64,000 nt of DNA from Acidobacteriota bacterium (GCA_013288805.1 JABDBE010000003.1:47031-111030); one strand, 5' to 3'. Counted from the first letter of the stretch, positions 8,984 to 17,799 are shown. Notes: a model not told the origin generated them from the sequence alone. Translations and numbers: made by a program.

Positions 8984-9643
8984 ATGTCACAACCCTCTGC
9001 TTCAAGCGCGCGGACGCGCCTTGTCCGCGAAGCTGATCGTGCGGTTTACGATCGGGGCGCTGCTTACAAAATTCTCGATGAAGGTTTCATTTGCCACGTG
9101 GGATTCGTGGTGGATGGGCAACCCTTTGTGATTCCGACCGGGTACGGCCGCGTGGGCGACAATTTATATATCCACGGATCGGCAGCGAGCCGGATGCTGC
9201 GTCGCGTCAATGAGGGTATCGCAGTTTGCGTCACGGTTACGCTGCTGGATGGACTGGTGCTGGCGCGATCGATTTTCAATCACTCGATGAATTACCGGTC
9301 CGTCGTGATTCTGGGAGCTGCTCGGGCGGTAACAGATCCTAAAGAAAAGCTGGAGGCTCTGCGGCTCTTGTCGGAGCACATTCTGCCGGGTCGCTGGGTG
9401 GAGTCTCGCCAGCCCAATGAAAAAGAGCTGAAGGCTACTTCGGTACTGCGCCTGCCGATCGAGGAGTTCTCTGCGAAGGTGCGACAAGGGCCGGTTGTGG
9501 ATGATGAAGAGGATTACGCGTTTTCAACTTGGGCAGGAGTTATTCCGCTGGAGATGGTGGCGGGGCAGCCGATTGATGATGAGCGACTCATGCCGGGTGT
9601 AAGAGTGCCGGAATACGCGCGGGGGTATACTCGCAAGCGCTGA
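8984..9643 (+). CDS. Pyridoxamine 5'-phosphate oxidase-like flavin-binding protein
   Basis: A 219-residue protein of the FMN-binding split-barrel superfamily (pyridoxamine-phosphate-oxidase-like, NimA-type). Recognisable blocks are HVGFVVDGQPFVIPTGYGR near residue 38, YIHGSAASRMLRR near 62 and NYRSVVILGAARAV near 103. Such proteins bind FMN or F420 and reduce or sequester small substrates; the true substrate is unknown. It is soluble and has no signal peptide. The gene starts shortly after the TCAGC repeat pair and is followed 26 bp later by the carbonic-anhydrase-like gene on the same strand, so the two may be co-transcribed. Confidence 0.85.
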   Translation: MSQPSASSARTRLVREADRAVYDRGAAYKILDEGFICHVGFVVDGQPFVIPTGYGRVGDNLYIHGSAASRMLRRVNEGIAVCVTVTLLDGLVLARSIFNHSMNYRSVVILGAARAVTDPKEKLEALRLLSEHILPGRWVESRQPNEKELKATSVLRLPIEEFSAKVRQGPVVDDEEDYAFSTWAGVIPLEMVAGQPIDDERLMPGVRVPEYARGYTRKR

Positions 9644-9669
9644 CAGTCACGGTTACAATCAAAATAGAA

Positions 9670-10164
9670 ATGCGAAAGGTCTTCCATTTCGACTCGCCGT
9701 CCGGCCCGTATGTGGCCGATGCGGCCGTTCTTTGCTGCTTTGATCACCGCATCAGTACGGCGGTGCGAAAGTTTCTGAAGAAGCAAGGCATCGAGCGTGC
9801 CGACATGATTATCGTTGCCGGAGGAGCTAAGACTCTAGCTTCGCCTCGCAACGACTTCGAACAGGACTTCATCCTTGAACAGGTGAGGATGTCGATTCGC
9901 CTGCATCAGACCAAACGTGTTCTGGTGATGAGCCACTCCGATTGCGCCACCTATGGTGGGTTGGCGCATTTCAACGGAGACCGGGACGCGGAGGCCGAAC
10001 ATCATCGCGTCGAACTTCTCCGAGCCAGAGACCTTCTTACTGCAAGTTTCGAACACATTGCGGTCGAGCCTTATTTCGTGAAGTCCGATGGAGTATGGCT
10101 AGTGAACGAGGCCGATCACGGGCAATCACATTCGGTTACGGATGCTGGTCGCAAACTGGCGTAG
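9670..10164 (+). CDS. Beta-carbonic-anhydrase-like protein
   Basis: A 164-residue protein with the beta-carbonic-anhydrase zinc signature: Cys23-x-Asp25-x-Arg27 (CFDHR) and His89-x-x-Cys92 (SHSDCATYGG), with an AGGA loop between them at 50-53. In the family the two cysteines and the histidine bind zinc, and the Asp-Arg pair gates the site. It is shorter than typical bacterial enzymes (about 200 or more residues) and its C-terminal part diverges, so carbonic anhydrase activity is likely but not certain. It is 26 bp downstream of the flavin-binding protein. Confidence 0.75.
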   Translation: MRKVFHFDSPSGPYVADAAVLCCFDHRISTAVRKFLKKQGIERADMIIVAGGAKTLASPRNDFEQDFILEQVRMSIRLHQTKRVLVMSHSDCATYGGLAHFNGDRDAEAEHHRVELLRARDLLTASFEHIAVEPYFVKSDGVWLVNEADHGQSHSVTDAGRKLA

Positions 10165-10248
10165 CTGGCGGTTTGCATTTCTCGCATCTTCGCCGCATCG
10201 GATACGATGGAAATGCCTTGCACCTTTATCGTCGTGCCATCATCTGCG

Positions 10249-10275
10249 GTCCTTCGACTCCGCTCAGGATGACAC
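10249..10275. repeat. Copy of a dispersed TCCTTCGACTCCGCTCAGGA repeat
   Basis: The segment between the carbonic-anhydrase-like gene and the quinone oxidoreductase contains GTCCTTCGACTCCGCTCAGG followed by ATGACAC. From general knowledge, near-identical strings are scattered in intergenic DNA of Acidobacteriota and some other soil phyla. It is non-coding. No second copy was noticed in this window. Confidence 0.5.
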
Positions 10276-10285
10276 GGTTTTCGTG

Positions 10286-11254
10286 CTACGGAATCAGCAA
10301 CAACTTTCCTGTCGTTTTGCGCCCCAGTAGATCCCGATGTGCGACGGCCGCATCGGCCAAGGGATAAATGTGCTCGATCCGCAGCTTGAGCTTGCCTTCA
10401 GCAATCATCTTAAAGAGGGCGCTTGATCGCGCCTGCAACTCTTCTGTCGTAGCGGTATAGCTCACCAGGGTTGGCCGCGTGACGTAGAGCGAACCCTTCT
10501 GCGAAAGCTGAATCAGATCGAAGGGCGGGACGGCTCCGCTGGATCCTCCGAACAATACCATCATTCCGCGCGGCCGCAGTACGTTCAGGCCTTTTTCAAA
10601 TGTCGTCTTGCCCACGCTGTCGTAAACGACGTCTACACCGTGGCCACCGGTAAGACGTTTGGTCTCAGCCTCGAAGTCCGTCTGCGTGTAGAGAATCACT
10701 TCGTCGGCGCCCGCCTGCCGCGCCAGCTTGGCCTTTTCCTCGGTTGAAACCGTGGCGATAATCCGGGCTCCGATGTTGTGCGCCAACTGCACCAGCAGCA
10801 GTCCGACGCCGCCCGCGGCCGCATGCACTAAAGCGGTTTGTCCGCGCTTTAGGGGAAAAGTGTCGTACGCCAAATAATGCGCCGTCATACCTTGCAGCAT
10901 GGTGGCAGCTGCTTGCTGATCGCTTACGGCTTGCGGAATTTGCACCAGCCGTTCAGCGGGGACGGCGGCGTACTCCGCGTAAGAACCCAGGATGCTGCTC
11001 CAGGCCACGCGGTCTCCCGCTTTCAACGATTTCACATCTGAACCGACCGCTGTGATTGTTCCTGCGCCCTCCTGCCCGAGCACGAACGGCAGCGGGACTT
11101 TGTATCTGCCCTCGCATTGATAAATATCAATAAAGTTCACACCCGAAGCCGCGACTTTCACCACCGCTTCGTTGGGTTTGGGCTGCGGGACGGGCAAATC
11201 CACAAGCTGCAGAACGTCCGGCCCCCCGCATTGCTTGACTTGGATGGCTTTCAT
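10286..11254 (-). CDS. NADPH:quinone oxidoreductase (zinc-free MDR family)
   Basis: A 322-residue medium-chain dehydrogenase/reductase of the quinone oxidoreductase (Qor) class. The N-terminal GroES-like domain shows FIDIYQCEGRYKVPLPFVLGQEGAG; the Rossmann domain carries HAAAGGVGLLLVQLA (AxxGxxG nucleotide motif) and ends LLGRKTTGKLLLIP, which is typical of QorA. The zinc-binding cysteines of alcohol dehydrogenases are absent, as expected for quinone reductases. It should reduce quinones with NADPH in the cytoplasm. The start at 11254 (MKAIQVKQCGGP) is preferred because the family begins exactly there; the frame is open upstream for 41 more residues that do not resemble the family. Confidence 0.92.
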   Translation of the reverse strand: MKAIQVKQCGGPDVLQLVDLPVPQPKPNEAVVKVAASGVNFIDIYQCEGRYKVPLPFVLGQEGAGTITAVGSDVKSLKAGDRVAWSSILGSYAEYAAVPAERLVQIPQAVSDQQAAATMLQGMTAHYLAYDTFPLKRGQTALVHAAAGGVGLLLVQLAHNIGARIIATVSTEEKAKLARQAGADEVILYTQTDFEAETKRLTGGHGVDVVYDSVGKTTFEKGLNVLRPRGMMVLFGGSSGAVPPFDLIQLSQKGSLYVTRPTLVSYTATTEELQARSSALFKMIAEGKLKLRIEHIYPLADAAVAHRDLLGRKTTGKLLLIP

Positions 11255-11539
11255 GTTTGAGTTCGATTCGTATCGTGCCGGAGGAGATTCATCAGACCAG
11301 CCGAAGCTTCCGCAGTCATAGCTGAATTTTCCAGGCACTCTGTGTTCCCCTAAGAAGCCGTCCCATAAAACGACCATCCCGTCACACAGTGGTTGCAGCG
11401 GCTGGGGTCGCTGAAGTAATATTCCCGCCGGTTCCTAAAGTAACCCAGACCAACTCGCTTGCGGATTGACCCATCAAATCATGGGTAGTAGCATGAAGTG
11501 CGTTACGCTAGGGTTGATCGTTGTAAGTTGTAGATAAAC

Positions 11540-13456
11540 ATGAGGATTTTTAAAATCTATGTTCTGATCGCGCCGGTGTTTGCCCTGGTTTTGGGCAGCC
11601 TGGCGTGTCAGACGGCGCAGCGACAGGCAACGCTCTTGCCTCCTGGGACTGCCACCGCGCCAGCTTTGAGCGCAGCTCCTGCGCCAGCTCCTCAAGCCGT
11701 TCCAGATACTCAAACCACTCCCGCTGTACAGACTCAGCTTGAGGTTAAGCCTGATCCCGTCGCTCAATTGATTGCGCAGGTTGAAAACGAATACCAGCTC
11801 GGGCAGGACAACTATAAAGCTGGGCACCTCGAAGCTGCCAAAGAGAATTTCGATCGCGCCTTCAACCTTTTGTTCGGGAGTTCGTTGGACTTGCGCTCTG
11901 ACGAGCGCTTGGAGCAGGAATTTGACCGCGTCCTGGATGGCATAAACGGCTTCGAGCTGCAAGCCCTGCAAGAAGGCGACGGGTTTACCGAGCAGAAGTC
12001 GGAGCCAGCGCCGATCGACGAAGCCAACGAGGTCACGTTCCCGGTTGACCCGAATCTCAAAGCAAAGGCCGAGGCTGAGGTCAAAGCTACCCATTCGGAT
12101 CTGCCTCTGATGATGACGGACCCTGTAGCCGGCTACATCAGTTACTTTTCCACGCGTGGGCGCGGAACACTGGAGCGAGCCCTTGCCCGGAGCGGGCAGT
12201 ATGACGAAATGATTCGCAGGGTTCTGAAGGAAGAAGGTGTTCCTCAGGACTTGATCTATCTGGCCCAGGCCGAATCGGGATTCCATCCACTGGCTCTTTC
12301 TCGCGCCGGCGCTCGGGGGATGTGGCAATTCATGGCCAGCCGTGCGACCGGATACGGCCTGGAACGCGACTGGTGGGTCGACGACCGTCAGGATCCCGAA
12401 AAATCTACGCGAGCGGCGGCGCGTCATTTAAGAGATCTGTACAACGAGTTCGGCGACTGGTATTTAGCCATGGCCGCCTACAACTCGGGACCAGGCACGG
12501 TGCAGAACGCGGTCAAGCGCACTGGATACGCGGACTACTGGCAGCTCTACAAGCGCAATGTGTTGCCCAAGGAAACCCGAAACTACGTACCCATCATTCT
12601 AGCCGTAACTATTATGGCCAAGAATCCGGCGCAGTACGGGCTGGACAAGGTGGTCACGGAGAAGCCGGTGCCGTACGATGCGGTCAAGATCGACTATCCC
12701 GTGGATCTCCGCTTAGTTGCGGAGTGTGTCGACGTATCCGCAAGCACGCTGCAGGATCTCAATCCAAGCTTGTTGCGCTTGACCACGCCAAAGGACCGCG
12801 AGTTTGAATTGCATCTGCCGGCTGGGACGAAGGATCGCTACCTCACGGCGATTGCCGCTATTCCACCGGACATGCGAGTGTGGTGGCGCTATCACAAGGT
12901 TGCAGCGGGAGACACGTTGTCCTCGGTCGCTCGCGCTTTTCATACCAGCCCGCGGGCTATCGTTCAGGCGAACAACCTTGACGGTGATGAGAGTCTTCAG
13001 GCTGAAAGCGAACTTATTATTCCAGTTGCTCCGGGCAAACATTCCGCCGACGAGATGGCCAGCTATTCGCACCGCGCTACCGCGTACAAGGTTCGCAAGG
13101 GGGACACGGTCGAAACCGTGGCCGACAATTTCGGCGTTCCGCCGGCAATGGTTCGCCGGTGGAATCATCTCAAGAGTGACAGCCTGCGGGGACGGCGCGT
13201 TTTGTATGTGCATCTGCCGATCGCACCTGACGCCACGGAGAGCCATCGCGCCGCTGCTCCTAAGTCGAAATCCAAGAATAGGTTACAGGCGAACGCTTCA
13301 AACAAGGTCGTGCATCATAAAGTGCAACCGGGCGAAACCCTCTCTTCGATCGCCAAGTCTCACAACGTCAGCGTCGACGACTTGAAGGAAAACAACGGGA
13401 ACCTGGCCAACCTGAGGCCGGGTATGGTTCTGGTTATCGGCACTCCCAGCAGATAG
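11540..13456 (+). CDS. mltD: MltD-like membrane-bound lytic murein transglycosylase with three LysM domains
   Basis: A 638-residue cell-wall enzyme that cleaves the glycan backbone of peptidoglycan with formation of 1,6-anhydro ends. Residues 1-23 form a signal segment ending in SLAC, a weak lipobox. A Pro/Ala-rich linker and a helical region follow, then the SLT domain (about 215-350) with catalytic Glu245 in AQAESGFHPLALSRAGARGM and the AAYNSGPG block. Three LysM domains occupy about 451-496, 516-560 and 592-636 (YHKVAAGDTL, YKVRKGDTV, HKVQPGETL). Length and order match E. coli MltD, which has fewer LysM units. It has its own promoter region and no obvious operon partner. Confidence 0.93.
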   Translation: MRIFKIYVLIAPVFALVLGSLACQTAQRQATLLPPGTATAPALSAAPAPAPQAVPDTQTTPAVQTQLEVKPDPVAQLIAQVENEYQLGQDNYKAGHLEAAKENFDRAFNLLFGSSLDLRSDERLEQEFDRVLDGINGFELQALQEGDGFTEQKSEPAPIDEANEVTFPVDPNLKAKAEAEVKATHSDLPLMMTDPVAGYISYFSTRGRGTLERALARSGQYDEMIRRVLKEEGVPQDLIYLAQAESGFHPLALSRAGARGMWQFMASRATGYGLERDWWVDDRQDPEKSTRAAARHLRDLYNEFGDWYLAMAAYNSGPGTVQNAVKRTGYADYWQLYKRNVLPKETRNYVPIILAVTIMAKNPAQYGLDKVVTEKPVPYDAVKIDYPVDLRLVAECVDVSASTLQDLNPSLLRLTTPKDREFELHLPAGTKDRYLTAIAAIPPDMRVWWRYHKVAAGDTLSSVARAFHTSPRAIVQANNLDGDESLQAESELIIPVAPGKHSADEMASYSHRATAYKVRKGDTVETVADNFGVPPAMVRRWNHLKSDSLRGRRVLYVHLPIAPDATESHRAAAPKSKSKNRLQANASNKVVHHKVQPGETLSSIAKSHNVSVDDLKENNGNLANLRPGMVLVIGTPSR

Positions 13457-13631
13457 TTCCGTTGCATCCAATCTCTGGCAGCATTCCGCTTTCGAATCTC
13501 AACTCGCAATGCACGTTTTTTTTGCACGGCGGGTAGACAACTGGAAACAGGAATTCAACTTCGGTGTAATATGCATGGGGCAGGTGGGAAGCAGATAGTT
13601 TTCGTCACTGCATTGCGAAAAACTACTGTGC

Positions 13632-13637
13632 TATAAT
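13632..13637 (+). promoter_or_regulatory. -10 element (TATAAT) upstream of the histone-like gene
   Basis: A perfect TATAAT lies about 85 bp before the ATG at 13723 in an otherwise non-coding stretch. A convincing -35 box at 16-18 bp spacing is not visible, so the call rests on the -10 hexamer and its position only. Confidence 0.4.
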
Positions 13638-13722
13638 CGCGGCCCATTCAGTCTGGTAACAACTTTCGGTGTCTTTTTAATTCTTGACGCATGTAGTGCG
13701 AGCAGAAAATTCAGGAGGAGAA

Positions 13723-14127
13723 ATGAACGTTCACGAAACCCTCTATTTACGAGACGACGAAATGGATGAGTTTGGCGACAGCGGCGCCTATGGCGAGTCG
13801 CTGGAAGAAGATTACGAAGAAGAAGAGGAAGAAGAGGAAGCAGAACTGCCGGGTGTAAGCGATTCAGAAGTGGGAGCGGAAATGCCTATGCCGACGCCGG
13901 CAGTGCCTGTCGGAGGAGGCGGTGGAGGCGCGTCGAAACCTCCCGCAAAAAAGGCTGCCCCTAAAAAAGCAGCGCCGAAGAAAAAGGCGGCGAAGAAGAA
14001 AGCCCCCAAGAAGGCCGCCAAGAAGAAAGCAGCCAAGAAAAAGCCCGCCCGCAAGGCCGCCAAGAAAAAACCGGCAAAGAAGGCAAAGAAAAAGGCCAGC
14101 AAGAAGTCAGCGCGTCGCCGTCGCTGA
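13723..14127 (+). CDS. Histone H1-like Lys/Ala/Pro-rich DNA-binding protein with acidic N-terminus
   Basis: A 134-residue low-complexity protein. Residues 1-45 are strongly acidic (LEEDYEEEEEEEEAELPG). A Gly stretch (GGGGGG) follows near 65, then about 65 residues of KKAAPKK/KKKAAKKK repeats ending SARRRR. The basic part resembles eukaryotic H1 tails and bacterial H1-like proteins that compact DNA. Binding of nucleic acid is a strong inference from composition; the role of the acidic arm is unknown but could mask the tail. The ATG is chosen for the perfect AGGAGGAG six bases upstream. A TATAAT lies before the gene and an intrinsic terminator after it, so it is a single-gene transcript. Confidence 0.85.
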   Translation: MNVHETLYLRDDEMDEFGDSGAYGESLEEDYEEEEEEEEAELPGVSDSEVGAEMPMPTPAVPVGGGGGGASKPPAKKAAPKKAAPKKKAAKKKAPKKAAKKKAAKKKPARKAAKKKPAKKAKKKASKKSARRRR

Positions 14128-14158
14128 AAACGAAGTAAGAGAACTCTGACTTAACATT

Positions 14159-14191
14159 AAGCCGCTGCTTGAAGCTGCGGCTTGTTTTATT
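14159..14191 (+). terminator. Intrinsic terminator after the histone-like gene
   Basis: A stem AAGCCGC / GCGGCTT encloses an 11-base loop at 14159-14183 and is followed by TGTTTTATTT-like T-rich sequence. It lies 31 bp after the stop codon of the histone-like gene. Confidence 0.85.
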
Positions 14192-14270
14192 TGAGTAAAC
14201 GGTTGATCAGAACCACGGTCGAAATTTCACTCCGTCGGGTTCGGCGTCGCTTGCCATGAAGTTCCACGCG

Positions 14271-14534
14271 CTATTTCTTTCGCTGCACCGCCTCCAGACA
14301 TCTCCCATAGAGTTCGAGCAGATGATTGGCATAGTCCTCCGGCTTTGACGCTGCTCCTGAGCCCTGGAAGCCGACACCCGACGAACTGGTCCGGCCGTAG
14401 CCGGTGGTCATGGCGACAAATTTCATAAGGTCGAGGGCGATGTCTTCATTACGGCGTGAACCGGCGGTGCTGGTTGATACTTCGTCCATGAATTCCTCCG
14501 TGGGAACGCGAATGCTGGGTATTTCGTCGTCCAT
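14271..14534 (-). CDS. Hypothetical protein, 87 residues
   Basis: An 87-residue soluble protein beginning MDDEIPSIRVPTEEF, with a Ser/Gly-rich middle (TSSSGVGFQGSGAASKPED) and an amphipathic C-terminal helix (YANHLLELYGRCLEAVQRKK). Codon use fits the surrounding genes and the flanking DNA on both sides is non-coding. No known domain is recognised, and there is no signal peptide or membrane segment. No clear ribosome site precedes the ATG. Confidence 0.6.
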   Translation of the reverse strand: MDDEIPSIRVPTEEFMDEVSTSTAGSRRNEDIALDLMKFVAMTTGYGRTSSSGVGFQGSGAASKPEDYANHLLELYGRCLEAVQRKK

Positions 14535-14681
14535 ACTGCGTTACATAAAAGCGGCAGAAAAAATGATAGCAGAACAGGAAGCAAGCCATGAACCACGAAG
14601 AACAAGAACATCTCTTTCCAAAGGCAACTTATGCCACGCATGATGTGTAAGCTGCGATCGTACGCACCGGGTGGTTGCTGA

Positions 14682-15422
14682 TTACTTTCCCAGCGTTTGA
14701 GCCAGGAAGTTGACGGTTCGCTTCCAGGCGTCTGCGGCATCGTCCGCGCGGTATCCAGCCTTGTTGTTGGGATTTTCGAAGGCGTGGCATGCATTCGGAT
14801 AGATCACAATTTCGACTTTCTTGCCCAGTTGCTTCATTGCTTGCTCAAACTTCTTCACATCGTCGACCGTGATGCCGCGGTCTTGTCCGCCGAAAATTCC
14901 CAGGATCGAAGCATTGATTTTCTTGAGCGACGCGGGATCGCTTGCCAGGCGGCCGTAATTAATCACGTCCGCCGTCAGGGTTGGCTCCTGCAACGCTACA
15001 TCGAATGAGTAACCGCCGCCCATGCACCAGCCGATGGATGCAATTCGATCTTTGTTTACATTAGGCTGCGATTTCAGAAATTCGAAAGCCGCGTGCAAAT
15101 CGCGCGCCGCCCGGTCATCAGGAACACCACGCATGATTTCGTGAGCCTCGTCGGGCGTGGTCGCGACTTTGCCGCGGTAGAGATCGATAGCCAACGCAAC
15201 GTAACCCAGATCGGACAGCTTCGAAGCCTGCTCCTTGACCCAGTCGTTAAGTCCCCAATATTCGTGGATGACCAGAATGCCCGGAAACGGTCCCGTCCCT
15301 TCAGGCGTGTAAATTATTGCTTGGACGGTGTCGTCACCACTCTTATAGGAAACGTTCTTAGGGGTAGCGGCAAAAGCACCGAGGGCAAGAAACAAACTGA
15401 TGGTCAAAGAGAAGAATTTCAC
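14682..15422 (-). CDS. Secreted dienelactone hydrolase family protein
   Basis: A 246-residue alpha/beta hydrolase with an N-terminal signal peptide (residues 1-19, LFLALGAFAA) that should send it to the periplasm. The dienelactone hydrolase triad is visible: Cys133 in GWCMGGG, Asp181 in GGQDRG and His213 in ACHAFEN; an N-terminal VIHEYWGLNDW block is typical of the family. The natural substrate is unknown; family members hydrolyse dienelactones and other small esters. The GTG at 15422 is chosen because GGAGG sits eight bases upstream and the signal peptide begins there; the frame stays open far upstream but that part is not protein-like. It lies 35 bp downstream of the GNAT gene on the same strand. 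Confidence 0.9.
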   Translation of the reverse strand: MKFFSLTISLFLALGAFAATPKNVSYKSGDDTVQAIIYTPEGTGPFPGILVIHEYWGLNDWVKEQASKLSDLGYVALAIDLYRGKVATTPDEAHEIMRGVPDDRAARDLHAAFEFLKSQPNVNKDRIASIGWCMGGGYSFDVALQEPTLTADVINYGRLASDPASLKKINASILGIFGGQDRGITVDDVKKFEQAMKQLGKKVEIVIYPNACHAFENPNNKAGYRADDAADAWKRTVNFLAQTLGK

Positions 15423-15457
15423 GGCAAATCCTCCGCAACGGCAATGGCTCGTCAAAA

Positions 15458-15943
15458 CTACAATTGCAGTTCCATGTACATCGCCCCAGCGATCGGATTG
15501 GGGCGATACGGGGCGATCTCTCGAAAGCCCAGTTTTCGATACATTTCCACCGCATCTTTCATGATCGGCTCGATTGTATCGAGACGCATGCGCTGATAGC
15601 CAATCGTGCGGGCTTCGGCAATGATCTTTTCTGCCATGGCGCGGCCCAGTCTTTTTCCGCGAAATGACGGACGCAAGTACAGCCGCTTCATCTCGCAGAT
15701 GTCGGCATCCCATCTGTGGAGGGCGACGCATCCCGCCGACTGTCCTTCATACTCCGCCAGCAACAAACGGCCGTCGGGTGGGGCGTAATGACCGGGAAGT
15801 TCGGCAAGCTCTTGCTCAAAGTTCTGGAAGCAGAGGTTCACACCGAGCGATTGCTCGTACTCCTGGAAAAACCCGCGTACCTGCGCGATCTGCGCAGAAG
15901 ATTCCGCCTGCGCAAATACTAGCCCTGAAATTGGACTGGTCAC
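15458..15943 (-). CDS. GNAT-family N-acetyltransferase
   Basis: A 161-residue acetyltransferase with the acetyl-CoA-binding motif RPSFRGKRLGRAMAEKII (R/Q-x-x-G-x-G/A type, near residues 92-109) and the C-terminal motif EMYRKLGFREIAPY. The acceptor substrate cannot be predicted. The GTG start overlaps the stop codon of fabG by four bases (GTGA), so translation is very likely coupled to fabG. No signal peptide is present. Confidence 0.88.
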   Translation of the reverse strand: MTSPISGLVFAQAESSAQIAQVRGFFQEYEQSLGVNLCFQNFEQELAELPGHYAPPDGRLLLAEYEGQSAGCVALHRWDADICEMKRLYLRPSFRGKRLGRAMAEKIIAEARTIGYQRMRLDTIEPIMKDAVEMYRKLGFREIAPYRPNPIAGAMYMELQL

Positions 15944-16683
15944 CCCATGAGCATGCCGCCGTTCACGGCTAGAACATGTCCAGTGATATAGGAAGCTTCG
16001 TCCGAGGCGAGAAACGCAACTGAGTTCGCCACGTCGTCGGGAGTCCCGATTCGTCCCAGAGGAATCATTTTCAATGCGTTCTGTTTGAAGTCATCGGTGA
16101 ATCCCGAGGTCATGGCGGTTTCGATGAAGCCGGGCGCGACGGCGTTGCAAGTTATGTTGCGCGACCCGACTTCGCGGGCGATGGCCATGGTCAATCCAAT
16201 CAGTCCCGCTTTCGACGCGGCATAGTTTGCTTGTCCGGCCTGGCCCATCTGACCGAAGACCGACGTTATGTTGATGATCCGGCCCCAGCGCTGCTTGAGC
16301 ATCGAACCGATCACCTGCTGAATACAAAGATACGCGGATGTTAGGTTGGTGTTGAGAACGGAGTCCCAATCGGCGCGCTTCATGCGCATAACCAGTTGAT
16401 CGCGTGTGATGCCGGCATTGTTTATGAGAATGTCGACTTTACCGAGTTGTCCGAGGGCAGCCTTGAATGCGGTTTTGACTTGCTCTTCGTCGGCTACATC
16501 AAGCCGGAACGCAGACGCCTTCCCACCCGCGGCCTCGATCTCTCGCACCAGTTCGTTCAGCTTTTCCTGATTGCGAGCTGCCACTGCCACGGTCGCGCCT
16601 GATGCCGCGAGCTTAAGAGCACAAGCACGGCCAATGCCCTGGGACGCACCCGTGACGAGCGCGACCCGACCTGAAAGGGTCAT
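15940..16683 (-). CDS. fabG: 3-oxoacyl-[acyl-carrier-protein] reductase (SDR family)
   Basis: A 247-residue classical short-chain dehydrogenase. It carries the nucleotide motif TGASQGIG at 11-18, NNAG at 88-91, and the catalytic Ser141-Tyr154-Lys158 in ITSVFGQMGQAGQANYAASK. The C-terminus (ITGHVLAVNGGMLMG) is that of FabG proteins. It should reduce 3-oxoacyl-ACP with NADPH during fatty-acid elongation. Because SDRs are easily confused, a different keto substrate is possible, but length and motifs are textbook FabG. No fatty-acid-synthesis genes flank it; it is instead coupled to a GNAT gene. Confidence 0.9.
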   Translation of the reverse strand: MTLSGRVALVTGASQGIGRACALKLAASGATVAVAARNQEKLNELVREIEAAGGKASAFRLDVADEEQVKTAFKAALGQLGKVDILINNAGITRDQLVMRMKRADWDSVLNTNLTSAYLCIQQVIGSMLKQRWGRIINITSVFGQMGQAGQANYAASKAGLIGLTMAIAREVGSRNITCNAVAPGFIETAMTSGFTDDFKQNALKMIPLGRIGTPDDVANSVAFLASDEASYITGHVLAVNGGMLMG

Positions 16684-16777
16684 GATTTCTCCTTACTGAT
16701 TGAACCCGAATTATAGCGGTAGATGGGGAGTCGTGGCGCGCTGCGGAGGAGTGGAACACTAAATTCGCGATTACAGC

Positions 16778-17731
16778 CTATTCTGAATCCGGCTTGGCAG
16801 CGGCATGGCCCCTCCCCGCAGTTGGACCTTTGGGTCTATTGGCCACAACACCGGTTTCCTCGGCGCCAGAATCGCCAACGTGAGGAGCCTCCTCATAGCG
16901 AGCAAAGGTCATCGAATAACTGGCTCGCCCTTGAGTGCTCGAACGCATGTGCGTCGCATAGCCGATCAATTCAGCCAGAGGCACGAGGGCGCTGATCACC
17001 AGCGAGCCGGCGCGAGCCTCCATGCCTCCAATCCGGCCGCGACGGAAGCTCAAGTCTCCCACAATGACGACCGCAAGGTCCTCAGGCGTGACCACTTCAA
17101 TCAACATGAACGGTTCCAAAATGACTGGGTTTGCCTTGCGGGCGGCTTCCTTGAAGGCCATAGAAGCAGCTATCTTGAAAGCCATTTCGTTCGAGTCCTC
17201 TACATGGTAGCTTCCGTCGTAAAAAATAGCGCGCACGCCAATCATCTCGCAGCCCGCTAAAACTCCACCTTCCATGCCTTGTTGAATACCCGAATTAATG
17301 GCTTCGAGGAATTTCCGTGGAACGGTGCCCTCCGGACTTTCATCGACGAATTGATAGTCACCTTCTGGTTCCAGAGGCTCCAGCCTCAGCTTCACGTGGC
17401 CGTATACGCAATGGCCGGAAACAGCGCGAACATATTTCCCTTCGGCTTCGGACTGCTTGCGGATGGTCTCCAGGTAAATGACCGTGGGCTTTCCAATCTC
17501 GATCTGGATTTTATATTCACGGACGATGCGGTCGCAGATTACTTCCAAGTGCGACTCGCCCATACCGGCAACGGTCGCCTGCCCGTTTGGAGATTCCGTT
17601 TCGATCCTGATAGTAGGGTCTTGTCGAGTAAGCTCGCTAAGCGCTTGTTGAAGACTCGGACGATCATCTTCAGTCTTCGGCCTGATGACCACACAGATGA
17701 TGGGACGCTTATGGGTGCTCGATTCGCTCAT
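16778..17731 (-). CDS. EF-G-like protein made of domains III-V only
   Basis: A 317-residue protein that aligns by eye with the C-terminal half of elongation factor G. Residues 8-90 match domain III (RPIICVVIRPKTEDD; GMGESHLEVICDRI), about 90-210 match domain IV (FYDGSYHVEDSNEMAFKIAA) and 210-290 match domain V (GGMEARAGSLVISALVPLAELIGYATHMRSSTQGRASYSM). The GTPase and domain II (together about 400 residues) are absent: the protein starts cleanly with MSESSTHK, and upstream DNA leads directly into a different gene. A C-terminal extension of about 30 residues is low-complexity. It could act at the ribosomal A site without GTP hydrolysis or be a remnant; the intact frame argues against decay. 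Confidence 0.88.
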   Translation of the reverse strand: MSESSTHKRPIICVVIRPKTEDDRPSLQQALSELTRQDPTIRIETESPNGQATVAGMGESHLEVICDRIVREYKIQIEIGKPTVIYLETIRKQSEAEGKYVRAVSGHCVYGHVKLRLEPLEPEGDYQFVDESPEGTVPRKFLEAINSGIQQGMEGGVLAGCEMIGVRAIFYDGSYHVEDSNEMAFKIAASMAFKEAARKANPVILEPFMLIEVVTPEDLAVVIVGDLSFRRGRIGGMEARAGSLVISALVPLAELIGYATHMRSSTQGRASYSMTFARYEEAPHVGDSGAEETGVVANRPKGPTAGRGHAAAKPDSE

Positions 17732-17799
17732 GGCGAGGCGTCGTTTGATCGCGCCTCGGTAGTGTAACTCCGCGGGCAGTGCAAGACGAACGCGGAGTA

